Positions 1 to 11,369 of a stretch of DNA of 64,000 bases are shown here, in pieces (within the stretch, counting starts at the first letter, position 1; each line of letters begins with the position of its first letter). The translations under genes were made by a program, and so were the position numbers. Location: contig OX328112.1 of NCBI GenBank assembly GCA_946811185.2, positions 34,775,823-34,839,822 of the forward strand, given 5' to 3'. A model generated the notes under the pieces. It searched no databases. It was not told the DNA's origin and was given only the letters and a program-made list of their open reading frames with translations. This DNA is from Hippopus hippopus. Lineage: Eukaryota; Mollusca; Bivalvia; Cardiida; Cardiidae.

Positions 1-640
1 CATAGTTAATCCATAGGTGTTTTGACAAAAAAAAATCTCATGAAATAGCTACCAGTTTAGATACTGATCTACACTTTCCTTCAAATAATGTACTGTCTAA
101 TCTTGATCTAATTTGTTTGCAACAACAACTACAGTTATCGTGGCGCTCTTAAGGATTCATATACAAGTACTTGTATCTACTTCATGCTTAAAACCATTAA
201 TCTTTGTTGTTAGTGCAGATCGAGGGAAAGTGCAGAAAGGCAAGGTTAAACAAAGATATATATGTTTATTGCTTTTCATTGTTCGTTTGCCTGTACGTAT
301 GTGCTAACCAAGGAGTTTTTTTTATGTGGCTATATTTTTAAACTGTATTTTGGTAGTTTTATTTTAATTTTGCTTGTTTTGATGGACATCATAGCGTTGT
401 TATTTTATAATAAGAGCGAATCAGCAAAAAATTAAGTTACGGTAAGAGCTCGAGGGTCACAGCCCGTAAAGAGGTGCACATTTGGCATTCAAATAGCTGG
501 TTTTGTCCTTTGCAATCAGCAACTACAAATATGATGTCACTGTACAAGTTTATTAGAATACGATCCTATATTATCGATGCTGTTACTGATAGCTTAACAT
601 CCCCCACTGCAGCGAAACTCTGACGCAAGATGTACATACA
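1..640. repeat. Duplicated 5' flank of TLR unit A
   Basis: This stretch matches 21428-22070 upstream of TLR copy C over several hundred bases. Both contain the run GGATTCATATACAAGTACTT, followed by similar short open frames. The frames are not conserved enough, or long enough, to be called a gene. It marks the upstream part of a segmental duplication that carried the TLR gene. Confidence 0.75.
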
Positions 641-900
641 TGTACACATTCAACGTCTACGAATCCTGATACGGAAATTAAACTGATAAACATTTTTATT
701 ACATTCTCATCCGTGAATTACTAGGATGTCCCAGTGAATAGTAAATATGTTATCATAACTAGTGAAGAAATAGTTTTACAATGTTAACTGGAACTACCTT
801 TTTCCTATATTGTTCATATTGTACCATTCTTGATAATTATTAAAACAAAAAGGGGGTGAATTAGGAATATAATAAATAGGATAATCAACTAGTTGTGTGT

Positions 901-1012
901 GATATTAAAAAATCTGTCACTCGAATGCGGTTAGATGCGGTTAAAAAATTCGTCCTTCAGATTCATTTGTTTAACGCATCACACCCCATTCTAGTGACAG
1001 ATTTCTAATATC
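901..1012. repeat. Short inverted-repeat element
   Basis: The first and last 26 or so bases are inverted copies (GATATTAAAAAATCTGTCAC against GTGACAGATTTCTAATATC), about 112 bp in all. It looks like a small MITE or a decayed hairpin. I see no target-site duplication. Confidence 0.5.
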
Positions 1013-1524
1013 CTCTTATTCTTACATATCTTCCTCTCTACTGAGGGTTTGCAACCTATCCCGTGATTATGCGATAGATCATGTTTTAAGTTTTTATTTA
1101 TTTTGAGATACTAAACGTATCAATTATCCCCTTTTTAATTAATGGACCAAACAATGAAGTGTTTTCACGGCGTTAAAGAAAAAGGTTTTTCGATATATTG
1201 TTGAAAAAGGAAAAAAACAGTAAACAGAATGTCATCGCCCATAATGTTTTCTGCCTTCAGCGACATTTACGTTACCATCTGTAAATGGTTTTAGTTTGAA
1301 TGAGGCTAAGAGTTTGACGCCTTATTAAAAGTTTCCTTCATTTTTTTTTTTTTTTTTTTTTCCCCTCAGTAAATCTACATGTTTTAAGTGCAGAACTACG
1401 AACAGACTTAAGCAGGGGGATTTTGATTGACTTCAAAACAAGTGGATCAAGCCTGAATATAGTTCCAGGTCTGCTAGACATTACATGTTATCGGACATGA
1501 AAGTGCATGTATAAGACAATCAAA
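1013..1524. other. Non-coding interval upstream of TLR copy A
   Basis: I see no gene here. It contains a poly-T run around 1341-1361 and ends in the polypyrimidine tract before the splice acceptor of TLR copy A (AG at 1537-1538). Confidence 0.5.
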
Positions 1525-1572
1525 CTTTTCTTTCACAGAACAACCCAGCACCACGACGACAGATTGGAAAGG

Positions 1573-3749
1573 ATGAGTTGGTCCTGCAGCCTTATCTTTC
1601 TTATAATTACTCACACTATTGCGCATGCTCATTTTGCCCGTGAAGAAAATATGAAATGTGTCGGGAGCGGCTTTAAACCATGCATGCAAAATTTGTGTTT
1701 GTGTTAAAAAAAAACTTCGTGTTGTATTGGACATGGCAAAAGACTGAGATACATACCGAAACTGCCAAAAGGTATAAGGACTATCGCGTTTATAGGCAAC
1801 TATCTCCCTCAACTTTCTAAAGAGACCTTTACAAACATCAGTCAGTTGCAGGTAAATAGTCTAGCAATTATTAACGATGGAGTGCTCAGTATTACCCAGG
1901 ACACATTTGCTGACCTGCCAGAACTAAGCAAACTCGAAATCAGTAGCAATTCCAAAATCAACAAAACTGAACTATCTTTGAGCTTCAACAGTCTTTCAAA
2001 GAGAAAGTATTTCCGACATTTGACACTCAAAAACATCGGGTTAATAGCGACGATACCTGAAAGATTTTTCGAAGGACTGGAAGCTTCAAATATCAATGAA
2101 CTCGACCTGGATAACAATCGGCTTATATATGTGAACATGAGCGTTTTCCAGTTCCTTCCAAAGTTAAAAATTTTGGGACTAACCAATAATGCCATAAAGC
2201 AGTTCAATGTGGGTATCGGCGATCCAACATTGATTTCTTTGCATTTGACGGGCAATGAGATTGGCAGAGAACCACCCGCGTTTTGTCCGTCCAATCGTAC
2301 CGTATTTTCGAATTTAGTAAGCCTGTATCTCGCCAAAAATTTGATTTGTGATACAGTACCTCAAGCATGGAATTGCTTCTCTAATTTGACTCTTCTGAAA
2401 ATAGGAGGAAATATAATACGGCATATTCCAAATAACAGTATTGCTGTCCTGACTTCGTTAAGACAGTTATGGGTAGATGGAATGTTTGGGACTCTTGGCA
2501 TGTACCTAAAGGTATATAAATTAAGCTTTAACAGTACCAGTCTTCGAAGATTGATGCTAAATTCAAATAGCATAGCATTTACACAAAAGCGGTTGCAGAA
2601 CAATATTTTTGCTGCCTGTAAGCAACTTACTTATCTCTCTATAAGCAATAACGATCTCTGGGCGTTAAGTGAGGATGATGTCACTGAGATGCTTTCTCCT
2701 TTGACACAAATAGAGACATTGTACATATCAAATACTTACGGTCAATACCAAGAAATCTACTCACACACTTCCCCAAACTGAAGCATTTTGAAGTGAATGG
2801 AAACGCTATTCAAGAGCTTGGTGAGTCTCTAACTCGACCGAAAAATTTGACTAGGTTAAATATCCAAGATAATAACCTGAGAGTTCTGAAGCCAGAATCG
2901 TTTCCTCTGTCTGTGAGAAGAACACTTCGATCCCTAAACTTGGCAGGTAACGCTTTCGACTGCAGCTGCGAGAACCTATGGTTTCGACATTGGATTGGTG
3001 ATGATGGAAAAGCCATAGGTACAAATATTTCTCTTAGAAGATAGCCGGACGGCTACAGATGTTCCGCGCCAAACTCATGGCATTTAAAATTACTAAAAAC
3101 ATTTCGGCCGACAGAAGCATCTTGTCGGTTACTATTAAATCTTTATACTTCACTTGGATCCATAGGAGGAATACTTTTCATGCTCATAGTTTCTATACCA
3201 ATATACTGTAGATACAAGTGGCATTTACAATATATGTGGTACAAACTGACAAAAACCAGAAAAGACGAAGAAACAAGGCCTTTGCTGGACAACGAAGGCA
3301 ATGGACTTTCAACACGACCCTATACATACGTTATATACCATGATAGTGACAGGGACTTTGTGCATCGAGCTCTTCGCAACATCGTTGAAGAGGACTTGGG
3401 TTTTAAACTCTATAAATGGCACAGAAATGCTGCACATGGTTCGAAAGCGAACGTCATGTTTGATGCGATACACGCAAGTTCTCATGTCCTAGCTATCCTT
3501 TCGAGCAAGTTTGTCACCGATGGCTGGTGTGAATTTCAGCTGGAAATTGGACTTGTGAAGAAGAATGAGAATCGAAAAGACTGTTTAACCTTACTTCTAT
3601 TGGAGAACTTAGATCGGAGTTTACTTCGAAGATCTTGGTGTGTGACCCTTGTGAAGAATGCAACGGTTTACTGGTGCTCGAATCCGGAATCGATTCAGTC
3701 AAGAGTGTGTCTCGATCATTTAAAATCTGGTTTACCACATATTCAATGA
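1573..3749 (+). pseudogene. Toll-like receptor pseudogene, copy A
   Basis: This is a broken copy of the LRR-TIR receptor that is intact at 24575-26773. The start follows a pyrimidine-rich acceptor with AG at 1537-1538 and opens a signal peptide (MSWSCSLIFLIITHTIAHA). Leucine-rich repeats run to about 2950. A cysteine-rich LRR C-cap follows (motif FDCSCENLW), then a membrane segment near 3147-3215 and a TIR domain from about 3316. Lesions: an in-frame TAA at 1705-1707 where copy B reads serine; a 4-bp deletion near 2737 (one TTAC of a doubled motif is lost), which shifts the frame so that the first frame stops at 2779-2781; and TGG to TAG at 3042-3044. After that the frame is open to the end. 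It cannot make a full receptor. A membrane-TIR fragment from ATG 3180 is open but is probably not expressed. Confidence 0.92.
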
Positions 3750-4640
3750 GAGAAATCAATTTTTGTCACGTAAAAAAACCTGTCCTTTGTGCCATCGAAT
3801 GATCGAGAAGGAAGTTCTGTTTATTGGTGTCTTTGCATAATAAAAGAAATCCCTAAAAAGCTTACGGTGCCGGTAAAGCAGTTCATTTGTGAATATTGTT
3901 AGGACTTTCGGTCGGTGTTATGAAATAATGAAAGAAGCTCAGCAAAGCATTTTCAATGCCTGTAAAGATAAATATACTTATTCATTGTCCATTCGTAACT
4001 TTCGTTGAATGGCTCGTTATGACCACTTAGCCGGAATTCGATTTCTAGTACGGACAAAACTTAAAAAAGAATGTAATAGGCGCCAGAACATTGCTCTTAA
4101 ATAGAAATTTGTATATCAACGGGTGAATGCGAACCTTTTCGTATGCGTGTTGGAAAATTCTACAGGAGAGGGGAAAATCTTCTCTTTTCTGTGAAAAGCG
4201 TTGTTAGAACATCTTGTATAGATATATTGTGTAGAATTCTTTCAAGCCATTCAACTCGACTTATGTGTACTAGATAAAAAATGCACAGAAATGAGAAGGG
4301 TTTTTGCCTCTCCTTTGAAATTTTCCTAACAGCAGGTGGAATAGTTTCGCGTGCATTTCTCCATATGCAGACTTCAAGTACGAAATTGTATACATGAGTA
4401 TAAATTGTATAATTGCCTAAATCGAATAATGTATAGAATGTAGTCTATGGTTATCTGCTAGTGCTAGAGCAATTAAATACTGGTTTGTCTAGGACACAAC
4501 TTCATCAAGATCGGCTCCTGGTCCCTCATTTTAGCAATCATTCCAAAATGTACTCTTTGCCCACATTCTCGTTTTTTTTGGTTTTTTTTAAAATTTATTT
4601 AATATAACAGTATTTCTAATTGGCTAAATATGTTTATGTA
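3750..4640. repeat. Duplicated 3' flank of TLR unit A
   Basis: This flank can be followed alongside 12998-14580 (unit B) and 26774-27430 (unit C). Shared stretches include the segment around CTAGGACA followed by TTCATCAAGA. It is an uninserted paralogous site for the mariner element at 13518-14486: here the sequence reads GAGCAATTAAATACTGGTTT without interruption. Confidence 0.7.
3839..3844 (+). terminator. Polyadenylation signal AATAAA of TLR copy A
   Basis: AATAAA lies about 90 bp after the stop of copy A. Copy D has it at the matching place (45296-45301), while copy C has AATGAA there. Conserved position between paralogues supports an ancestral poly(A) signal. Confidence 0.6.
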
Positions 4641-5640
4641 TATACATGCGTTATGAATTCTGCGTGGTCTTAAGGACTACTATTGCACAGAATAGAAGCC
4701 GCTTTCCAAGCTTAATCAGCTTTGGACAATTTTGAATGTTTTTGTCGTAATTTTGATAAAATTTCACGTCGATTGGTATATAATATGTTACCAAGAAAGA
4801 TATGCACTATCCTGGGTAAATATACTTGAACACTATTCTATTCTAAAATATGTCAAATGTGAAATAATTTTCAAGAATCCTATGCTTTTAAACAGTAAAC
4901 ATATTTACAGCCAAAACATGTTTACTCATTACAGCCAAAACTTTTTTGTCCTTGAATGAATACTTGAAATTGTATTAGTACTTTTCCCACTGTCCCGATT
5001 ATTACTAGTGATTTGGCCTGACTATTATAGTGTCTATAAAAACCTAAATGAACGCTATTTTAATGCGATTTACCCGAATTTATGAGGAAATCCAGCAGAT
5101 TAACAACCAAAAATCATATCGACATACTCAAATGAAGAGTGAACAAGGAACATATTTTTTTACTTTAATCCTTTGTCCCGTTTATTACACTTACAGCGTT
5201 TACATTATGGCCACTTGTAAAAATGTTTCAATTGGTAACTTTTCAAAAAGTCATATTGAACTGTGAAAATTCGACCCGATTTCGTTGTTGGTTCAAATAC
5301 GATCATCATTGGATCTTTTTTCTGCATCTCTTTATCATTTCACAGCTTCACCTTTTCCTACTGCTGAAACATCATGTTTTCACCCCTGTCGGACACCTTA
5401 TAGTAAATCTTTGAAGTTAATATCTGCGTTATCTTTGTACCTTTTGATTATTATTGGTAAAGGATTATTGATCCTGTAGTACATGTAATGTTTTTTTTTT
5501 TTTTTTTTTTAATTAAAATGAGAAACATCACTTAAATTTACCATAGACGCTCCCCCTACCCCCGCAAACATCGACAAAGGTCTGATTTATAATCATCTTT
5601 TCATGGAACTACGACTAATATCAGGCAAAAATTTATTAAA
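4641..5640. other. Non-coding interval
   Basis: Short open frames occur here but none has recognisable domains or a duplicate elsewhere in the window. It is A+T-rich and has a poly-T run around 5491-5510. I see no supported gene. Confidence 0.4.
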
Positions 5641-5686
5641 TACATATTTGGCAAAGTGGGGTTTCATGCACCTCCGTAATGCGTTA

Positions 5687-5890
5687 AATCGATTAAGTCT
5701 GTAATATCGTAATGGATCCATCTGAAAATCCATTATGTGAAAGCATAAGGTAGAGCGATACTTGACTCTGTAGAAAGTTTACAAAAAGCAAATTGTTTCC
5801 ACACTGGTCAGCCTGTGCCAAGTGCACAGACTGACATGGACCGATACTTTTTGCATCAAACCCCTTTTCACAGAACATGGATAGAATATA
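5687..5890. repeat. Degenerate copy of the AGCCCCC-type MITE
   Basis: It resembles the family best seen at 52151-52402, with a central cytosine-rich hairpin (GTCAGCCTGTGCC...) and an end CCCCTTTTCACAGA. The overlapping minus-strand open frame at 5693-6085 is largely a reading of this repeat. Confidence 0.55.
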
Positions 5891-6416
5891 AATTACAGCA
5901 GAATAATATGCAATATGCAGTGAACGAGACCCTTTAAGAAACACATCATAGTTTCCTAAACGTAACATCAGAATCATGAGGTTTACGTCATAACCAGACA
6001 CAACATTAACTGAAATCAAAAGGATTTCAACAACCGAAATAGAATCCAAGGTAAATAATGTTGAATCATATGATTTTGCTATCATAAGTTTGATGTCAAG
6101 GGCTCGTTTATTACGACTCGTTTATTACTGTTTACAAGTGTTAGCCAGCTTTTTCGTTATATTTTGAAGACGGTCGAGTGAACTAGCCAAGAGAATCACT
6201 TTGCACACACCCCACACGTCATTTCTGGTCTCGACTATGCACTCATTTACATTTCAGAGTTAGATGCACTTAGTTTATTCGGAATCTTGGACAAGACTCG
6301 TTTATTACTACATCATTATTACGGTTCGACTTAAATGATTTTTACGTCTTTTTCCCATCGAACTAGGTGCAGTATGTTGAAGAAAATGTTTTTTTGTGTT
6401 AAAAACAAGGCATCTA

Positions 6417-7430
6417 TGTAGGAGCACATTTGTCTTGGAGCACATTTGAGGTGTGACCGATGTGCTCGTAAACATTCATATTTGCGACAAATTGGAAATG
6501 AGCCAGATGTGTTTGACACACAATTGGAAGGACACTCGGACACTCGAAGCACATTTGTCTCACATTCTATCTATACTAAAATTCTACTTGAAAGGAAAAC
6601 TGTTTTTGCTTTGTACGTTGTAATTGTCCGAAAAAGGCGGGTATAGAATTAGCTGCCTTTCTGTCTCTCTGCCCCTTTGTCTGTCCACACATCTCAGATC
6701 CGCCATTGAAAAAGCAATTACAACGAGCAAGAGTTCCCAAAAGAATCCGGGTAATGCCATAATTATGGAATATCGGGCTTCTTAACGAAGCGAGACGCGA
6801 GATTCCGGAGAAAAACGAAGCAAGACACGATATTCTACCGCGAAATCTCATGGTATGGGACCTCATGGTATGGGATACTGCGACAGTGTGAGATCTCATG
6901 TTACAATATCATGTATCATCAGGAATATCGGATCTCATCCGATTCTCGTATCTCGCCCTAAGGATTAGAGGCACGATATTCCATATGACACTTACGGGAT
7001 TCCGTATGTTTCAGTTTACACCTTAAGGTTCAGCCACTCAAATTTCTTGAATTAGAGATATTGGAATTAAAAGTTCCACTGCAGTATTTAGGTTTAAGAT
7101 TTTATTTAAAAAAAAAAGCATAGCAAACCTATTGGTGATTACACTTGACATGAGGTGAAACGGCGAACCTCGATTCTTTGATTTTTTCTTTTTTTTTTTT
7201 TTTTTTTTTTGCCGTGGAAAAAATGTGACAAATGTGCTTGTAATTCATAAAAAATGACGTGAGACAAATGTGCTTTCCTGTCCCTTAAAAAACTTGATCG
7301 GAACACATTTGTCACACAAATGTGTTTTTTGGGTTAGACATTTGAGGTCGCATTTGTCTCATGTGAGACTAATGCGACCTCATCGGTCTTCCGTAAGACA
7401 AATGTGCTCCGAGACAAATGTGCTCCTACA
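6417..7430. mobile_element. DNA transposon-like element with TGTAGGAGCACATTTG ends
   Basis: The left end TGTAGGAGCACATTTGTCT and the right end (its reverse complement, ending 7430) are inverted copies. Similarity continues inward for several tens of bases because the motif GAGCACATTTGTC is repeated at each end. It is 1014 bp long. The inside holds short direct and inverted repeats and a poly-T run, and no transposase. It is probably a non-autonomous element. Confidence 0.65.
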
Positions 7431-7539
7431 AAGCTATCTGTCATATCAAACGGGAAAAAATCGGATTCTTCCACCGAATCTTCGGGTTTTATTGAGATTG
7501 TCCCGTTTATTACAGAGAAAACTGAGTTTTGTCATCATT

Positions 7540-7550
7540 TTAGCGTTTCA

Positions 7551-7577
<27 letters not shown>
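7540..7577. repeat. Poly-T tract
   Basis: A homopolymer T run follows TTTCAT. The open frames overlapping it (7270-7668 and 7404-7610) encode phenylalanine runs and are not genes. Confidence 0.7.
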
Positions 7578-7581
<4 letters not shown>

Positions 7582-7924
7582 GGCAAGACTTCCATCGAAA
7601 CTTTGCGTAAAAAGGTTGTTTACCTCGGACTACTTGTTTTAATTGATGGCATTAGTCTACATCAATAATGATTATTTCTTGGCGACATGACGATTTCAGT
7701 GACCAAACTAAACATAATGAGCATGGGTGTTGATTGGACTGCCTAAAAAAGGGCAAAATACATCTGAAATTTGTCTTTGCATGTTATAGTTGGTAATTTC
7801 GCTGACCATTGTCACCTAGAGGTCATGACTCTCTTTTATTTTTTCATCAAAAGTATGGAGACATTGAATGGTCAAACAAATTGAGAATGAGTCTGAAACG
7901 AGCTCTTGACGAACTTCTGGTTTA

Positions 7925-8310
7925 TATAGACTTGTCTATGGTAGAAGCCTTTGTTTGCAAACACTACCAAACACTGTGTTTGCTGGTGTTTGCAAACAAA
8001 AGTTTGCTACTGTAGATCAGGCATCTACCAGCAAGCACCAGCAAACATCACCAAACAGTGTTAGGTGATGTTTGGACATGTTCATTTTTGTCTGCTCTGT
8101 CTAGTTAAGTTTGGTGGTGTCTAAGTATATGGACCAGTCAGAAGCTATTTTTTAATGTGATTGATCCATTACATTATCTTCAAATATCACCAAACATTGT
8201 TTGCCATTGTTTGTTTTAGTGCAGAAACCGTATAGACAAACATGACTAAACTTCACCCAATAAAAATTTGCTGGTTTTTGCAAAGAAATGTTTTCTAATG
8301 TACACGGTCC
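7925..8310. repeat. Interval rich in TTTGCTGGTGTTTG inverted motifs
   Basis: Many direct and inverted copies of a GCAAACACCA/TGGTGTTTGC motif occur here, flanked by TATAGACTTGTCTA and by GTATAGACAAACATG. The layout suggests a decayed inverted-repeat transposon. Its ends are not clear. Confidence 0.4.
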
Positions 8311-8364
8311 TTAAAAGTCACTCCCAATGACCCTATGAGTTTTTTTCTTTTTTTTTTTTTTTTT

Positions 8365-8575
8365 GTAATTAATTATGGATCTATTAAATCCACTGTGTCA
8401 AACAACCGACTAAATCATGAGTTAGAACAGTCCTTGAACAAGAAAAAAAATTATAGATAGCAAAGGGTTTTGACCCATACCAGCATGCGCGGACTGTACA
8501 AGCTTTCATAGGTTGATACATTTTGTAGATTCATCAAATCCTCTTTTCACGGAGCATTACTGACATATAAAATAC
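8365..8575. repeat. AGCCCCC-type MITE copy, minus orientation
   Basis: It starts at TTATGGATC and ends near CCTCTTTTCACGGAGC. It is closely similar to 28000-28190 and less so to 15350-15540, 32590-32770 and 52151-52402. Copies at comparable places in the flanks of TLR units suggest that some were carried along by the segmental duplication. Confidence 0.6.
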
Positions 8576-8678
8576 ACAAAGCAATACCATTTATGAAAAG
8601 ATTTTATGAAAGGAAATAAAAATACTTGAACAAATAACAAAAAGGCCACATGTACATGCAAAACACAATACCTCTAAT

Positions 8679-9607
8679 ATGTTTGTATCAAAAAAAGTCT
8701 TTTTCGGCGGGGGATATCATGAGCAGCATGGAAGTGTACTGGACCAGAGACACAATAATCAGGGTTGCCCTAGGACGAGCAGGAGTGATGAGAATGTTGC
8801 AGAGGTGAAGCAGGTGATTAGTGAAACACCACAGAGGTCGGTAAGAAAGGTTCTTTCTGATGTTATAAATCCCTCCAGTGTGACAAGTGCGTACAGGGCT
8901 CTAAGGTTCCATCTAAAACTAACACCCTATACAATACCAGTGCTCCAACATCTGAAAGACAGTGATGTCAACCAACGTCTTGATTTTTCCATTTGGATGA
9001 CAGACAATGCTGAGGTTCTTGAAAACGTATGGTTCAGTGATGAGTCTCACTTCTTCTTGGATCAACAGTTAAACAAACAGAACCATCGCCACTGGTCAGA
9101 TGTCAGACCAGGCATTTTTGTAGAGAAACCATGTCATGCAGAGAAAGTAACGGTAACATTTGACACACGATTCATTTCTCTGAAGACGGAACGCTCTTGG
9201 CCACCCCACTCTCCGGATCTCAGTCCTTTGGATTTCTTTCTTTGGGGTCATCTCAAGGACAGAATTTACAAAGTGCAGCCGAAATCAACAGAGGAGCTTA
9301 AACTGTCCATCAGACGTGAAATCAAAAAGATAACCAGTGACATATGCAATAATGTGATGATAGATTTCATGAAACGTGTGGAGATGGTTCGACGCAATAA
9401 TGGACGTCATTTTGAGTACATGATGTAAACGGACTCTGTTTTCAAACGTTGCTTAAATATTTTATAGGTAAGTGTAATGGGTAAAACTACACTTATAAAA
9501 TTGGACAGCATTTCCCTTTAATATCTTACATTTTTCACTGTTACGGACATTCTAACATAAAAGAGACATTTGGTTTAAAGTGTATCACATATTATGAAAC
9601 ACCCTGT
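8679..9607 (+). mobile_element. Internally deleted mariner-like element
   Basis: The open frame 8679-9428 (249 aa) reads as a mariner-type transposase. It has a basic linker (CPRTSRSDENVAEV), the first catalytic aspartate region (VWFSDESHFF), a KQNHRHW motif, and then jumps directly to the last catalytic block (WPPHSPDLSPLDFFLWGHLK) and the usual C-terminus. The block with the second aspartate (usually QQDGAxPHTA) is absent, so it cannot be active although the frame is kept. The N-terminal helix-turn-helix is also mostly missing. The right end reads ATTATGAAACACCCTGTA, the reverse complement of a typical TACAGGGTG mariner terminus, and abuts the 5' flank of TLR copy B. I cannot find the matching left end. 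Confidence 0.8.
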
Positions 9608-10232
9608 ATATGTATAAGACAATCAGACTTTTGTTTCAGACATCAACCCAGCACCACGACGACAGAAAGAAAACGATGAGTTGGTCCTGCACCTTTATCT
9701 TCCTTATAATTACTTACACTATTGCGCATGCTCACTTTGCCCGTGAAGAAAATACGAAATGTATAGATAGCGGCTTTAAACCATGCATGCAAAATCTTTG
9801 TTTGTGTTCAACAACAACTGCGTGCTGTGAAGGACACGACAAGAGACTGAGATACATACCGAAACTGCCAAAAAGTATAAGGAATATCATATTTATGGGC
9901 AACTATCTCCCTCCACTTTCTAAAGAGACCTTCACAAATATCAGTCATTTGAAGGTAAATAGTCTAGCAATTACTAACGATGGAGTACTCAGTATCACCC
10001 AGGACACATTTGCTGATCTGCCAAACCTAAGAAAACTCGAAATCAGTGGCAATTCCAAAATCAACAAAACTGAACTTTCTTTGAGTTTCAACAGTCTTTC
10101 TTTGAGAAAGTATTTTCGACATTTGGTATTCAAAAACATCGGGTTAATAGCGATGATACCTGAAAGATTTTTCGAAGGACTGGATGCTTCAATTATCAAT
10201 GAACTCGACCTGGATAACAATCGGCTTATATA

Positions 10233-11369
10233 CTGAACCAAAAAAGAAACTTCCCCTGTTTTTAAGTGCAAATGCAATGTTATTAAAAAAAACCAAAATA
10301 TCAGATGACCTACATATATTCGGGCGAACGATTATGTGTCCGATAAAACAAATTTTAACTCGATTGAAAGCATTTTGCAGAAGAAACGCGCTGAATGCGA
10401 TTTTCACTTGCATGCACGGACCATATAATTCGTGTATATTTTTTGAAACCTTTCAGTCTAATTTTATAGACTTTCATGTCAATAAGAAAAAGACGTTGAA
10501 AAAAATTAAATTCTTTTTAGTTTTCTTTATTTTTGATATACCTAGAATTCCGCAAAATTTACGCGAACGTGCCATTGGCATGCTTAATGCTGGTATGACG
10601 ATGAATGCTGTTGCTATGAATATTGGATGTTCTACTCGTGCTATTCGACACCTTAGGCAACGTTTTCAAGCAACAGGGCGTACGGAAGATCGACCACGTA
10701 GTGGACGTCCACGCGTCACGATGCGCGGCCAAGACCGCTATATTCGGAACACCCAACTGCGCAATCGCTTCCAAACTGCCACAGCCACTGCTGCTAACAC
10801 CCCTGGTACACATAACAACCGTTATCCCACTGTTTCAAAATAATGCCAATATCACTCTTTTTCAGCATGATAATGCCACAAGCCATACAGCTAGGGACAA
10901 TGTGAATTTCCTCAGGGCGAATAACATTGCATTTATTAATGACTGGCCTGCCAAAAGCCCTGATCTGAATCCCATTGAACACCTTTGGGATAATTTGGAC
11001 CAGCGTGTTAGACGTCGCCCTTTTCCACCGTCAAACGTCATTCAGCTAAGATAAGCCTTAATTCAGGAATGGAACAACATTCCACAAGCCGAAATCAATA
11101 CACTTATCCGTTCTAGGCGCCAACGATGCCAGGCAGTCCTTCATGCTGAAGGTGGTCATACCCGGTATTAATTTGTGATTTTGGTGAGCGACCCCTTCCG
11201 CATTTTAACTACCATTTCACTACTTTTGGATAAACCCTCAGCAATAATTTTTTTCACACAAAGTCGCAATAAAATACTCTTTCAATGCATATAAATCTAG
11301 TTTAATCCTGATTTTCATATTTGTGTATATCTGCACTTAAACACAGGGGAAGTTTCTTTTTTGGTTCAG
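10233..11369 (+). mobile_element. Tc1-like transposon with internal deletion, inside TLR copy B
   Basis: Terminal inverted repeats of about 38 bp (CTGAACCAAAAAAGAAACTT at the left; reverse complement ending GGTTTAG-like GGTTCAG at 11369) bound 1137 bp. The termini are flanked by TA, and by TATA if one more step is counted (10229-10232 and 11370-11373). An intact Tc1 element is usually about 1.6 kb, so roughly a third is missing. The high similarity of the two ends suggests a fairly recent insertion. Confidence 0.92.
10536..11171 (+). pseudogene. Remnant Tc1-type transposase
   Basis: The first part encodes the DNA-binding helix-turn-helix region (MLNAGMTMNAVAMNIGCSTR, then GRTEDRPRSGRPRVT, the GRPR hook and linker). 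Around 10785-10810 the reading jumps to another frame that starts just before the second catalytic aspartate (LFQHDNATSHTAR) and continues through the third block (DWPAKSPDLNPIEHLWDNLD, with the final glutamate in PIEHLW) to a stop at 11169-11171. The segment that should carry the first catalytic aspartate is deleted, the join is out of frame, and a further TAA lies at 11052-11054. The protein would be inactive. Confidence 0.85.

Noticed and set aside
113..307. Small open frame matched by 21545-21772 (possible conserved micropeptide)
   Set aside because: The similarity is explained by segmental duplication of the flanks, and the two frames differ in start, stop and length.
5693..6085. 130-residue minus-strand open frame resembling a membrane protein
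   Set aside because: Its C-terminal half is a translation of an AGCCCCC-type MITE (compare the minus frame at 28004-28204), and the rest has no conserved duplicate.
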